Below, piece after piece: positions 34,065 through 46,300 of a DNA stretch of 64,000 nt; positions within the stretch are counted from its first letter, which is position 1; the number at the start of each line of letters is the position of its first letter. The stretch lies in the NCBI RefSeq assembly GCF_000002985.6, contig NC_003282.8, positions 3,100,001 to 3,164,000 of the forward strand, read 5' to 3'. Position numbers and translations under genes: made by a program. The notes under the pieces are model-generated. The model saw nothing but the letters and a program-made list of their open reading frames with translations. It had not been told where the DNA came from and made no database searches. The stretch is from Caenorhabditis elegans (Eukaryota; Nematoda; Chromadorea; Rhabditida; Rhabditidae).

Positions 34065-34851
34065 ATAACTTGAACCAGTTTTAGGAGTATGCATGGCTAA
34101 ATTTTTTTTTTGAAAACATTCTTAAGCTGCTAAAATTGCTCCAAAATTTTTTTTTTCAAAAAGTTTTTCTTACGATGTTCTGGCTATGAATTCTGAAAGC
34201 TTTTTGGTTTTTTTTTTTTTTAAATCTGAAAATTATATCAAAAAATTTCATCTTTATTCAAAAAATTAAGAAATTCCAAACTATTCTCAACAGTTTTAAA
34301 TTTTGTAAAGGTCAGATTCTTCATAATTTTGAAATTCTCTGAATATTTTTTCTTGCCTACCACAAAATCTCTAAAGTCAGAATTTTTTTTGCAAAAAAAA
34401 AGAAACAGTTTTGGAGCAATTCTCGATTTCTCCGAAAAAAATCACTGCAAAAACTTCAGGGGGTAGCCTGAAAAACTGCACAAAACCTGTAATTTTGGGT
34501 TAAAAAATTCAAAAAAAAAAAAAGTATTTTTTACTTCTAAATATCCTGAAAGTTTCCGAAAGTTGACCAAAAAAAATGCTCGAAATTTCAGAAAAAGTGC
34601 ACTGAAACTGTAACATTTCAGAACGAAATTTCATTTTTTTTTCTTTTTAAGAAACGACCAAAAATTAAAAAAAAATTTTAACAAGAAAAAAAATAGAGAA
34701 ACGGAAAAGCTGAAGCCGTGGCGGGACACCGGTTGTTTTTCCACAATTTTTTTCTTATTAGACCCCGCGACAAGACATGGAGAAGGCGGGGTGGGGGTGG
34801 CGAAAAGAAAAAAATGCGATCTATATATATTTATGCTTATGCTCTGAAGGA

Positions 34852-34865
34852 GGGGGGGGGGGGGG
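34852..34865 (+). repeat. Poly-G tract (14 G)
   Basis: Fourteen consecutive G residues lie within a G-rich flank. It is a potential G-quadruplex. Confidence 0.9.
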
Positions 34866-35216
34866 TCTCTGCTTTAACGTGTGAAGGATTATGGAAAAAT
34901 ATATATGGCTAGGAGGGCGTCGCGCACGCAGTTCGTCTCTCCATCTCCTCATCTCTAAACTCCCAAAAAACGAAAAGCGGGATAGCTTTCTCAGCACAAC
35001 TCAAGTCTGACTTGAATCAATTTGTGTCTGTGTGTACTGGAGAAGTGGGAGAAGAAGAAGGAACGAATCGAGCAAGAAAGAGAGAGAGAGAGAAAGAGGA
35101 AAAGACATAGCCGCTCTTTTTACGGGGCCCTGCTCCAAAAAAGACGACGTCGTCGCTTCTCCTTGTGCTGCTCTTAGCTCCCTCTGCTGCTGCTGCTGCA
35201 TCGACGAGAAGAGTGA

Positions 35217-35222
<6 letters not shown>

Positions 35223-35255
<33 letters not shown>
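35223..35255 (+). repeat. (AC)n microsatellite
   Basis: An uninterrupted AC dinucleotide run of 33 nt. Frames that run through it encode only His/Thr or Cys/Val repeats and are not genes. Confidence 0.9.
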
Positions 35256-35257
<2 letters not shown>

Positions 35258-36028
35258 TCAATGGGATTTGGAATTGGTCCAATTGTATGTATGAGAAAAA
35301 GAGAGAAGACTGGAAAAACGAGAGAAAGGAGGCGCACCAGGGCTTTTCTTTTTCCTTGAGAGGACCGAGCAAAAGCACGCGTTGTCTTCAAGGAGTAGGA
35401 GGAGCAATAGAGAAGAGCACAAAGAGCATGTAATAAATTATCTAATACGTTTTATTTTCTTGTTTAAAATTTTTGATTTTTTTTTGAAACTGCATATAAT
35501 TTACCAGCCGTGGACCGCACCTACGGCGCGGCCCCCGACTTTTTGAGAAAACACATTAGATATACGGTGTCTATCGCGGACCTCGATCGATGTCTGCTGC
35601 GCACTTAGCATAAGGTTTCCCAAAATTTCGTTGCTCTGATCAAAGATCAAACTACATAGGGACAGAAGGACACGCGCTTTATATATAGTAAATGATTCTA
35701 AAAGACGCAGAAAAATTCTAAAAGACGCCCCAATGTGGTAACGCGCTCCACTGCCAATTCTCTACCCCCGCATGTGGGTCTCGTTAGGTATTTGGGGGCA
35801 AAATATGTAAATTCAACCATTTTTCGTTTTTTAGGTTGATTTTATTGATTTTTTACGATGAAGATATGTTTTTCAAAACGTTTTTTTCAATTTAAAAAAT
35901 TATTTTTAAACAACTTCGACGCAAAAATCAATATAAACAACTTGGAACATCACGAAAAATGCTCAAAAATTGGCGAAATCGGCAAAACTTATTGAAAACT
36001 TTTGAATTTACGGTTTTACCGCCAAATA

Positions 36029-36175
36029 CACGTCGTGTCAGGCTGTCCCATAACGGTTTGATCTACAAAAAATGCGGAATTTTTTCGGGCAAAAATATGT
36101 GACGTCAGCACGTTCTTAAACAAAAGGAAAAAAGTTGAGAACTCTGCGTCTCTTCTCCCGCATTTTTTGTAGATC
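36029..36175. repeat. CACGTCGTGTCAG-type MITE, right end degenerate
   Basis: It starts CACGTCGTGTCAGGCTGTC, contains CTACAAAAAATGCGGAATTT, TGACGTCAGCACGTTCTTAA and CTCTGCGTCTCTTC, and ends CCGCATTTTTTGTAGATCT without the expected CACGTG terminus. The TTTTTTGTAG at its right edge would serve as a 3' splice site for the open frame that follows. Confidence 0.7.
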
Positions 36176-36513
36176 TGAATGAAAAAGTTACTTCAAATTG
36201 TGCTCGCCATACAACATTTTTGGAAAGTTTACGGAATAGCGACGAGATTCTAAAAACGGATAAAAAATCCTTAAGTCAAACTCAATTTGAAAATCGAGCA
36301 GCCTTTATCGATACTTTCTATGAAATAATTCTTATGGATCAATCTGCCGAGAAATTTGAAATCGATAAGCTAACAATGTTGGTTAATAAGTGTTTGATGC
36401 GGAAGCAATACGTGGAACTTATGATTTTAAAGTTTTTCCCCGTAAATGAAAAAAATACCGTTGACTTTTTTGGCTTGCTCAAGAATTTTCAAGCCGAGTT
36501 GTTCGCGAAATAA
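36173..36513 (+). CDS. Unrecognised protein fragment, likely terminal exon
   Basis: An open frame starting from a possible TTTTTTGTAG splice acceptor at 36163-36172 encodes about 112 residues (DLNEKVTSNCARHTTFLESL.., ILMDQSAEKFEIDKLTMLVN.., ending FQAELFAK) and a stop at 36511-36513. The residues look protein-like (mixed, helical, charged), there is no low complexity, and AATAAA follows at 36543-36548. There is no in-frame ATG before residue 54, so the 5' part lies in an exon I could not find, or was lost when the MITE at 36029-36175 inserted. I do not recognise the family. Confidence 0.4.
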
Positions 36514-37087
36514 TTATTTGATAGTTAATTGGAATTTTTTTGAATAAATATGTTTCTGACCTTATTATATATTACCCAGACACGAAATTTCCCAATTTTT
36601 CGTCAAAAGTACGGTAGGTGCCCCAAAAAATAAATGCTTTAAAAATCGTGTCGAGACCGCCTTCGCTACAGCAAGACTCCGCAAACACGGGCATACACCA
36701 AGCACGCTTACCAGTAAGTGCGCTCCACCGGACAGATTATATTTATTTATTTTTTGTTGTTTTTTTTTTGTTATTTTTCACCGACTTCCCTATGTTTTTC
36801 TTGTTTTTTTTCAGTTTTTTGAATGAAAATTTAAATAAAAACCATTTTCAACATACAGCGTACAATTGTCGACTCGGAACATCAAACAAAACAGAGATCG
36901 AATAAATCGATAACATTTGGGGTTTTGAATTAAAAGTCTTGATTTTTGCGCAAAGGGTTTTCTAATTTTTTATACAATCGTTCAGCCCGATTCACTGAAA
37001 ATATTTTGAAAATATTATAATTCTTCACTGATATTTTTTACTTCAAAAAATTTTACTTCAAAAATTTCAACTCTGTTTTTTTTTCAG

Positions 37088-38562
37088 ATGGCAAAGTCGA
37101 AGAGATGTAAGAGTTCGATGAAGAGCATTGCAAAGATCAACGAGCGCAGAGCTCTTCTGCAACTTTTTGGTGCAAGTTTCTAATTTTCTAGCTAAGGTTT
37201 TCAACTTTCTAGCAAACTTCTCCAAGTTTCTAGAGCACTTCTACAACTGTTTAGCGCAGATTTTCAACTTTCTAGCGCTTTTCTCATACTTTCTATAGCA
37301 GGTTTCCAACTTTCTAGAGCACTTTCGCAGCTTTTTAGCGTAGGTTTCCAACTTTCTGGTGCAAGTTCCTGAATGTCTAGAGAACTTTTCCAACAACTTT
37401 CTAGCCAAGGTTTTCAGTTTTCTAGCAATTTTCTGCAACTTTCTAGCGATTATCTCTAGCATTCTATCACAAGTCTCCAACTTTCTAGATTACTTCTGCA
37501 ACTTTTTAAAGCAGCTTTCTAGCGCTTTTTTTAAAAACTTTCCAGCGAATTCCTAGAAAAATGGGCTAAAAGTTCTGAATTTTAACGTAAAAAAATCTAA
37601 AAATTATGTCAAATCTGAAAGCTAAAACCTCCAGATTTCTTCCTTCGAAGTGCGAAATGGGTGAGCAAAATGAACCCGTCCGGCGGTGCGTTGGTCAGTG
37701 GACGAGGTGGATTTCGGCCCGGTTTTGTGTCGAGAGACTGGCGACATGCGATGGCTGAGCCGAATTTTGTTAAGGTACGTAAATCTATGATGTTTTTTCT
37801 CACTAGACATTATGCAAATTAATAAGAATTAATAACTTTGATGATGTAGAAGAGGGTATTTTCTTTGAAAATCAAATAAAAATACCTAGTAAAGTAAATG
37901 TGTTGACGCAGTTTAAATTTAGTAGGCAGGCAGGTTTCTAGCTGCGCCTGCCTACCAGAAATTCTGTTCGGGTGATCTTACCGTTGTAGGCGCCAAGAGG
38001 CTTGTAGGTAGGTAGGTACAAAGCAAGTGCGTGGGCGAAAATTCATATTGACATGAGATAGATGTAGGCAAATAGGCAGTAATTTTGGCAGGCGGTAGGC
38101 AAACGTGTAGGCATGGAATAGGCACAAAAGACATGTGCGCGAAATTTAGGCGTGTAGGTAGGCATTAGGTAGTACGCAAGCAGCGCACACCAAAACAATT
38201 ATTGGGTCGGTTTATAGTCACCAAAAAGCAGGGGCCTATACAGGCACAAAATAGGTATGCAGGCATTAAAAGGTAGCCACAATTTAGTAATGTCTGCACT
38301 AAAAGGTACTTAGGCGCGTAGGCATGAAGTAGGCGTGCCTAGAATTCCAAAAAACTATAGGCACCAATAGGCAGGAACCTATAAACTCATAAAATAGGTG
38401 TGTAGGCACCAAAAGATAGCCACAATTTAGCTATGTCGGCACTGAAAGGTACTTGTACTTAGGTACTTAGGCGCGTAGGCATGAAGTAGGCATGAATAGA
38501 ATACCGAAAAAACCCCGATTTTCAAAATTCCAAATTTTCAGCGATCCTACAACGACTACTGA
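37088..38562 (+). CDS. Possible small gene (about 80 residues)
   Basis: An ATG directly follows TTTTTTTTTCAG, as in genes trans-spliced to a leader. The exons proposed are 37088-37169 (MAKSKRCKSSMKSIAKINER.., donor GTGCAAG), 37635-37774 (KWVSKMNPSGGALVSGRGGF.., SRDWRHAMAEPNFVK, donor GTACGT) and 38542-38562 (RSYNDY, stop). All phases agree. The protein would be basic (K/R-rich) with no motif I recognise. Weak points are the short last exon, no nearby AATAAA, and more than one open frame in the GC-rich middle exon. The first intron consists almost entirely of a CTTTCTAGC-type tandem repeat. Confidence 0.33.
37170..37560. repeat. Diverged CAACTTTCTAGCG tandem repeat
   Basis: About 390 bp of imperfect units built on AACTTTCTAGCG / TTTCTAGAGCACTTC / GCAAGTTTCCAACTTTCTAG, spaced roughly 25-40 bp. 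Its minus-strand translation gives an ARKLETCARKL-like repeat, an artefact of the array. Confidence 0.7.
37920..38490. repeat. GGTAGGCA / TAGGCAGG dispersed repeat tract
   Basis: Many variants of GTAGGCAGG, AGGTAGGTA and GGCATGAAGTAGGC occur here. Related tracts occur at about 39640-39690, 39940-39970, 54490-54535, 60200-60670, 61815-62105 and 62950-63190. The word resembles a drifted telomere-like or splice-donor-like repeat. It is non-coding. Confidence 0.7.
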
Positions 38563-38951
38563 CCCCATTACAATGACGTCATCAGTAAACGGGCGCTCCT
38601 TGCCACCATCACCACCACCACCGATCTCTTCCTCCACCAACCCAATTCTCGTCTTTTTCTTCTCATCCATATTATCTGTGGTCCCGACATTCCTGATAGC
38701 TATGATAAAAATGATCCAAATCCCAATTGGCGACTGTGTTCCGCGTTGTTCCTCGATTTTTTCACTTCCTAGTTCTTTGTCTAAAATTTTTGGTTTTCTT
38801 TCGGAGATGTCAATGAATTCGAATTCGTGTTGCCAAATACTTGGTTTTATTCAATTTTTGGAGCTGGTAGATCAAAACGGTTCCGACCAATCAGCAACGT
38901 TTGCGATGCCCATGTGCAATGCTGATTGGTCCGTAGAGGATTCGGAAGATC

Positions 38952-39097
38952 CACGTGGTGTCAGAATGCCCCATTTCGTTGTGATCTACAAAAAAATGCG
39001 GGATTTCAAACGCAGACTTCTCAACTGATTTTTTTTGGAAAAAAATTCCCGCATTTTTTGTAGATCAAACTGTTATAGGACAACCTGACACCACGTG
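38952..39097. repeat. CACGTGGTGTCAG MITE, compact full copy
   Basis: It begins CACGTGGTGTCAGAATGCCC and ends CCTGACACCACGTG. CTACAAAAAAATGCGGGA and CCCGCATTTTTTGTAGATC are the inner arms. Confidence 0.82.
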
Positions 39098-39132
39098 AAG
39101 ATCAACCAGGAGTGTGCGGCAATTGTTGTCGA

Positions 39133-39415
39133 CAAGTTCGGCTATAAATTCGGCAAATTGCCGGTTTGCCGAAAATTTGGATTTTTGCCAAATTGCCGAT
39201 TTGCCGTTTGCCGGAGAAACGGAAACACTTAAAACTGGGTATATTTTCATAGAAATTTCTTACATTTTCAAAATGAATGTATGAACAATTTTTCCAAAAA
39301 AAAAAATACAAAACCGGCAAATTCGGCAAATTAGTAACTTGCCGGTTTGCCGATTTGCCGGAAATTTTCAATTCCGGCATTTTGCCCATTTGCCGAAAAA
39401 ATCGTTTGCCGCCCA
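39133..39415. repeat. GGCAAATTGCCG-type repeat, inverted pair
   Basis: AATTCGGCAAATTGCCGGTT (about 39150) and GGCAAATTCGGCAAATTAG (about 39317) are part of two blocks in opposite orientation, each with TTTGCCGATTTGCCG words. This is the same unit that makes the tandem array at 49049-51035. Confidence 0.7.
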
Positions 39416-39832
39416 CCCGTGGAAAAGACGTGGTACACATTTTATACACGTCATGCTAACCGCCAATTACCTCGTTTTTTCAGGAAAAATATTAAATTAA
39501 ATTGCTGGTTACAAAATTGCTAGTTGCAAAAAATTGTGAAATTCGGGTACAAAGTTAGATATAAAATTAGATTTTTTTAATGAACTACTTTAATTTGAAA
39601 GTTTCTTCGTTAGGAAGCGGCCGACATTTTCTGGTTCTCTGGGTTTCAGTAGGCAGAGAGTAGGCATGCCTATAGGCACGAGGCAGGCATTATTTTTTAT
39701 GCTAGCGCGTTTCACTTGTATTTGCACACAATAATATGTTATATGTGTTTCTGTTATCAGTACCTAACATTTTTTCTTTGGTGTAGTTTTTGTGTGTGCT
39801 TACATACCTGATATTGTCCGTTTCTCTAAAAA

Positions 39833-40377
39833 ATGAATCTGGAAAAGTTAAGCGAGCTATTGTGCTTTCAATGTGGAAAGCTTTATGGTAAGATTTAGAA
39901 TTAACATTGAAATTTGTTGATTTTTTAACCTTTCACGTAGGCACGTATAGGCGGTAGGCAGGCGTGTCTAAAAAAGGAAAGTACTTATTTTATCCTTATT
40001 CTTGGCAAAGCTGATGTCTACTTTTATTTAGTTTTGTGTAGAATTTTCTCATTTTTCAAAAGAAGTTATTTAAAAAATTAAAGTTTTTGGAAACGGTCCC
40101 TAATTCTTGATTTTCAGAAAAATCTAAAATAGACATTTGTGAAAAAGAAAAAAATAAAAAATAAATCGGAGGTTCGAAATTTAAAAAATTTTTAGAATCC
40201 ATCACAAAACCTGATGACGAAGCGATTCTTGTCCCTGTTCTCGGTGCCTGCCTACACTCGATTTGCATTTTATGCGCAACTGGTCTAGAATCACCAAATT
40301 CTTGTCCAATTTGTGAAAACCCAGAAGCTTTTGGGAATATCATCAGCAATTGTACAGCTTTGAACACAAAGCGCCGA
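39833..40377 (+). other. RING-finger exons 1-2 of the RING-hAT gene
   Basis: The first zinc pair (LLCFQCGKLY) is in exon 1 and the remaining six ligands (GACLHSICILC..SCPIC) are in exon 2, joined in phase 1 across a 308-nt intron. After CPIC the same frame stays open to a stop at about 40400, so the 40378 donor (GTTTTG) is needed to continue. An alternative frame (RSFWEYHQQLYSF.., ending at 40424 with donor GTAATT) also joins exon 3 in phase but is out of frame with the RING. Either the weak donor is used, or a one-base shift separates the two parts. Confidence 0.7.
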
Positions 40378-43300
40378 GTTTTGTGGAAGCTGTCAAACTA
40401 GAAGAGCAAATTATTCAAGACTATGTAATTTTAATACATTTTTTTAAAATATAAAACCTATTATTAATTTTCAGGATGAACCACCTCCGAACCTTGCCCC
40501 AGCTCCTTCGATTCCACGTTTTGCAGCTGTTCCCGTGTTTCCTCGTTCTAGAATTCCGGCTACTTATCCATATCGAAGATTTGAGCCGTACGTTTTCGAC
40601 GGGCTTACTCGAAATGATGGAAAATTGCTCCAAAAAAAACCGAATTTCTCATTAAAAAACACCCAAAATCAGCAGAAATTGTCAATTTTTGTGTGCATTT
40701 TTGGTTAATAACTACTGAAATCCACAAAAAATTTACAAAATGATGCAAAATCCGGATGCGGAAAACTTGGTGAAATTGATTTCAGCTAAATATTGCCGAA
40801 ATTGCATGAAATTGGCAGAAAAATATCGGGAATATGCTGAAAACTGCGTTCTTATGAATATTTAGCGAAAAAATAATTTTTTAAAGTGTTTTTCATGGTA
40901 TTTCTGGCAAGTTGAATCGAAAAATCGATTTAAAAAAAGAATAAACTTCCAAAATGTGACAATAAAAAAAAATTTTTAATCCTTTTAAAAAAATTCCGGA
41001 CACAATCATTTTTAAAAAAGATTTTTCGCGAAAAAGCAATATTTTTATGAAGTTTGGCGATTCTAGTTAAATTTTATATGAATTTTTTTTTTTTTATATC
41101 AAAAATATCGATTTTTCTCCATTTTTCAAAGAAACAATCATTTTTCTGGTGTGAAATGGTTTAAGATCTCTATTTTTCATTAAAAACCAAGAAAAATAGG
41201 AAAAAAAAATCAATTTAATTTGACTTTTACACTTTTACAATAACAAAAAAAAATCCTTCATAAATTCCCATTTTTATGACTTTTTCAGGAAAAAACCTCC
41301 AAAAATTGATTTAATCGGTTATTCTACTTAAATTTACTATGAATTTTATACTTTTAGAGCAATAAAACCCCTAAAATAAAATAAAAAAAGAAATCGAAAA
41401 GTTAGGTTTTTAAATCAAAAAAAAAATCATATTTTAACTTTAAAATCATTATTAAATTCGGATAAATTCCAATTTTTTCCGATTTTTTCGGAAAAAAATC
41501 CAATTCAAATTTGCTATGAAATTTACTATTTTAGAGCAATAAAAATCTTTAAAAATTTGCAAAAAAAAAACCGAAAAGTATACATTTTCAGTTTCGAGCA
41601 CACTTCAGAACACGGATATTCATCAGTTGAACGATATAATGAAGAAGTTGCAACTCGATTTCTACTTGGAAATGGACTTCCACTAACTTCAATTGAAGAT
41701 CATGATTTGAGAACATTTCTGACAACTTTAAATCCAAGTAGATCACTTCCAGAGCCAAGTAATATGACTACAAAAGCATATGGAGAATATAGAGTTGGTT
41801 AAAATTCAAAAATTTAATTAAAAATCCCAAGAAAACCTGAAATTTCAGCCGTCACTGTCATATCAAAAATCAATTGGACCACTAAATGTGACTATTGAGG
41901 CGATTCGGAAAAATGAAATTTTCCTTTCTATTTCCGTTCATTATTACGATTCACTTGGAGAACGGCATAATACTGTTCATTTTGAGAAGATTATTCTGGC
42001 AGAGTTCGATTTTTAATTAATTTTTTGTTTAATTTTGAGGAGAATTTAGCTTTAATTTGCTCTAAAAATGGCTCAAAAACTGAGAAAAAATTGAAAAAAA
42101 GACATTTTTGTGTTTTTTTTACAAAGGTGGAGTACCGAAATCTGGGAAATATTTTCAAATGACTCCAATTTTTCCCCTGATTCCGAAAATCTAAGTGAAA
42201 AAATTCAAAAAAAAAAAAAACATTTCCCTGGTTTTATATTTAAGCTTGAAATCCCGAATTTCATTTGTGCCTCGCTCTATTTTTTGAAATTCGCATTCGC
42301 ATTGGAGCGCGCTTGCATCGTTTTATTTTTTCGTTAATCTATTTTGTCCGAATTCAATATTTTTAAAAGCCAGTTTCATTCGTTTTTGTTGAGATTTGAA
42401 ACAGGTTTTAAAACCATTAAATTAGGCGAAAATAAATAAAAAACGAAAAAAATCAAACGATGCAAGCGCGCTCCAATGCGAATTTCTTTGGGCGCAAATT
42501 TCAAAAAATAGATCGGCGCACAAATCAAATTCGTGATTTCAAGCCTAAATATAAATCATCAGGGAAATTTTTTTGAATTTTTTTCACATTGATATTCGGA
42601 ATCAGGAGAAAATTTGGAGTCATTTAAAAATATTTCCCAGTTTTCGCTACTCCACCTTAAAATTGCTCCAAAAATAGTTCAAAAACTGAGAAAATCGTCA
42701 GAAAAATCATTTTTCTCATTTTTGCACCAAATTTACTAAATTTTAACCGATTTTTTTGGTTTTTTTCCAGGAAAAGAGCAAGTTAAAGCAAAATCCTCTG
42801 TCCACTTTAAAACATTAACTCCGAATATAATTTAAATATTTTTCAGTTATGAAGGAAAAGTGGTGGCAGATCGATTGCGACGGGTTATTGATGCGAATAA
42901 ATCGATGAATTTTGGAATTTCGAATATTCTTTCTCCAAATCTTCGAATGTTGACTTTAGTAGCTGAAAATATGCCTTTTAAGAATAGGTTAGCAAGGATT
43001 TTGCATCAAAAATGACTGAAAAATCGATAATTTCATAGGAAAAATGACTGAAAATTGAAAAAAAAACGTATTTCAAATTTTAAAACAGAAAAAAAATAAG
43101 GAAAAAAATAATTTATTTGCACGGAAATTCGATAATAATTTAGTCTTTTTTGTTGAGAAATTGAGAAAAAATAATCATAAAAAAATTAGAAAATTACTTT
43201 AAATTCGGTAAATTGAGATTGTTTTCTGACATTTCCTGCAATTTTTTTAAAATGTGAAAAATCAAAAAATTGCCAAATTTCAGCAAAAAAGCGGAATTAC

Positions 43301-46300
43301 GGTAATGCGACTTTTTCGAAATTAAAAAAAATCAATTTTCAACATTTTCCCCAAACAGAAAATGTTTTTTGACCACTTTTCGTTTTAAATTTGGCGAAAT
43401 TTTCAATTAAAAAGAGTATATTAATAAAAAGTAGACAAAAAATGCACAAGAAAGACTGAAGAAAATCGAAAAACCAAAAAAAAAATAGTTTTCTCTGAAA
43501 AAAACGAAAAAATTTTTCAAACTTTTTCCAAAAAATTCAAGGGTGTGGGTTTTCCGAGATGTCGAAAAAAATTTGATTTTTAAAAAATGTCTTAAAATTT
43601 CGATCATTTTTCTTCTTTAGAAACAGTTTTTTCATCAACATGAACAAAATTTGATGAAAAAAAAAATATTTTTAAGGTTATTTAATTTTAAAATTTTAAA
43701 AAATGCCCAGAAAATGTTTTCTGGACATTTTTTTTCGATTTTTTAATTTTCCGGAAAAATCAATACTATATTTGCTATTTTCTAAAACCAAAAAATGTAA
43801 ATCCTCCTATTTTTTCACAAATTTAGCTTTAAAAAATCCAAAAAAATCCAAAAAATCTTCCAGATTCATCTGCTTCTTCTCATATCTCAGCAACATCGCC
43901 CGTGAAGTCATTCAATTTCCAGAATTCTTGAGCTCTCTGAAATTGCTCAGAGAATACGTTGGAGCTCTTCGCAAGCATCCAGAAGTTTACACAAAGTTCA
44001 GAAAGTAATCATTTATTTTTTGAACTATAAAATTAAATTAATTTAAATTCATTTTCAGAATGCTAATAGAATCAAAAATCACCACGGATATTCCTGCTCT
44101 TGACGTTGAATCCGATTGGCTTTCAACTCTTCAATTCCTCTCAACATGTGGTCTTTTAAATGAGACTTTTTCAAATCTACACGAAAATTGGTGTATGCCA
44201 AAGTATTTGGATGCTGTTCAAGAGAATTCGATGGCTTTTCTCTTAGATTTCTTGTTGGTGCTCTGCAACGTGGCAACTCAGATCTGCTCGGAGGATAGTT
44301 CAGTGTCACAAGTGCTATATTCAATGTCAATTGTGAATAATGCAATTGAAAACTGTGGAATTGTGGAGGCGAGAGAGAAAATGCGATCTACGTTCAGCAA
44401 ATATTATTCATCGATTTCAAACGGAAAAATTGGAGATTTTTATTCAATTTCTGCACTTTTAGATCCCAGATATGGCTATTCACCAATGATTTTCTCAGAA
44501 GAAGATTGGGAAAATGTTGAGGGAAAGCTATTAAAAGAGATGAGTACAACACATCAAAAGAATCTTATTGTTCGAAAAGAATTACAACGATACAGAGAAC
44601 TTTTAGTTAATCGGCCATTATTTGATGAATCAAATACTCCAGGAATGTGGTGGAATGATTTACAAGAAGAATTATCATTTATGTATAAAAAATGGTTTGA
44701 ATATTCCGGACTTCCAGCTGTATCGATTGATGGAAAACGATTTTTTGCAAAAGGGGGAAAACTGGCTCATTTGTTTGCTACACTTGATGAGGAATTGCAT
44801 TTTAAGGCAATGCTTTTGGCACAGAGTTCTCAGGATTTTGTGTAAGTTGCTGGAGAAGAGGAGGTTTTTTGCAAGCCTGCGGCGCGGTTTTTCAAAATTT
44901 CTCGTTTTCACTGCAACTTTTTCCTCACGAGGGACGAGGAAAAGTGGTTTCTAGGCCATGGCCGAGGGGCCGACAAGTTTCAGCGGCCATTTATCTTGCT
45001 TTGTTTTCCGCCTGTTTTCTTTTGTTTTTCACAGCTTTTTCCCGTTTTTTCTTTTTTAAACTGATAAATAAATACTTTTTGCAGATGCTAAATCAAATTT
45101 CCAAGTAAAAAAATTATGTATTCAGTGGGCAAGCAGCGGTGAAAGTGGTCAATGTAATATGATGGATTAGGGGAATACAAAACCTAAGGTGAAAAAGCCG
45201 AGATTATCGCACAAAAAGTTGAATTTTGAAAACCTCAAAACTGTTTCAGCGGTCTCGTTATGAAAATCAGGTAATTTCAGCATCTAAGCATCATATGTAT
45301 CATGTTTCAGAAAAAGTTTAGGTTTTGTATTTTTTTTTTTTTAAAGCTGTGAAAAACAAAAGAAAACAGGCGGAAAACAAAGCAAGTTAAATGGCCGCTG
45401 AAACTTGTCGGCCCCTCGGCCATGGCCTAGAAACCACTTTTCCTCGTCCCTCGTGAGGAAAAAGTTGCAGTGGTTTTTGGCACTGAAAATTGCGAAAATT
45501 TGAATTATTTGTCAAGAATTCCGTGAGGTGAATTTATTGATTTTTCCACAAAAAATGCGCACCCGGTCTCGACACGACTTTTCTAATTCAAAAGTACATG
45601 TGCCTTTAAGGAGTACTGTATATATAGGCCACGCGCCCATAAAACCGTGCGGAAATTCAAATTTTGCACTTTTCCCACAGTTAATTTTTTTTCTCTAAGC
45701 CTCTCAATCTCTAACATCCCTCAACTTTTGTTTTCCGAAACCGTGCGGAGGTTGCAAAACTTGAAGTTCCGCACGGTTCTATGGGCGTGGCCAATCCCCC
45801 GATTGGGATCCCCCGCCGCTGGCAATCCTCTCGAGTTTATTGATTTTTTCCATCAAAAAATACGGTACCGGTAGTTCTCGACACGACAGATCTTTTTTTC
45901 TGATTCAACAAAGCATGTGCCTTTAAGGAAGACTGTAGATCTTAAAAATTGCGGATTTTTCTTCTTTTTTTCTTCCATTCCCTCATAATTTTACGGATTT
46001 ATGAATTTTAAACTAAAACAATCAAAGAAATTTGCGCAAAAATAAGATATTGGGAACTACAGTACTCCTTAAAGGCGCATACTCTTTTGAATCATAAAAA
46101 CATCTTTCGTGCCGGGACCTGAATCGCAAAGAGTCACATTTGGGTAATATAAACACGAATAATTGAGAATCAGTGGCGTTTTTTTTTCAACTTTTTTGTG
46201 AATTTTTTGCAAAAATAGCAATTAAAAAACCTGTTGAAAAGCTCGAATTTCTGCGATTTTCTGCGAAAAAATTGGATTTTCATAATTTTCACAAAAAGCT

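Larger units (their letters stand above)
31374..36135. other. Intergenic region upstream of the PMCA gene
   Basis: This is a 4.7-kb region with no convincing gene. It contains a GC-rich repeat (CGCGCCGCGGCGAGTACGG, about 32362-32445), a weak inverted repeat (32573-32944), GA/GAC-rich DNA (33245-33420), a palindromic element (33765-34064), a 14-G tract (34852-34865), GA and CA runs (35070-35255), and half of the 32.6-kb repeat (35774-36029). The CT/GA-rich parts near 33.3 and 35.1 kb are the likeliest promoter DNA for the PMCA, but no defined element can be assigned. Confidence 0.4.

Noticed and set aside
37241..37480. Minus-strand frame with ARKLETCARKL-like heptad repeats resembling a coiled coil
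   Set aside because: It is the translation of the CTTTCTAGC tandem repeat and lacks other gene features.
38492..39028. A 178-codon plus-strand frame with a hydrophobic segment and proline run
   Set aside because: Its C-terminal part runs into a CACGTG MITE, and no upstream exon joins it in phase. It may overlap the last exon of a different small gene.
45240..45260. CTGTTTCA, the core of the C. elegans 21U-RNA upstream motif
   Set aside because: It arises from a single-base variant of the fold-back element's usual CTTTTTCAGCGG and lacks independent context, so it is most likely coincidence.
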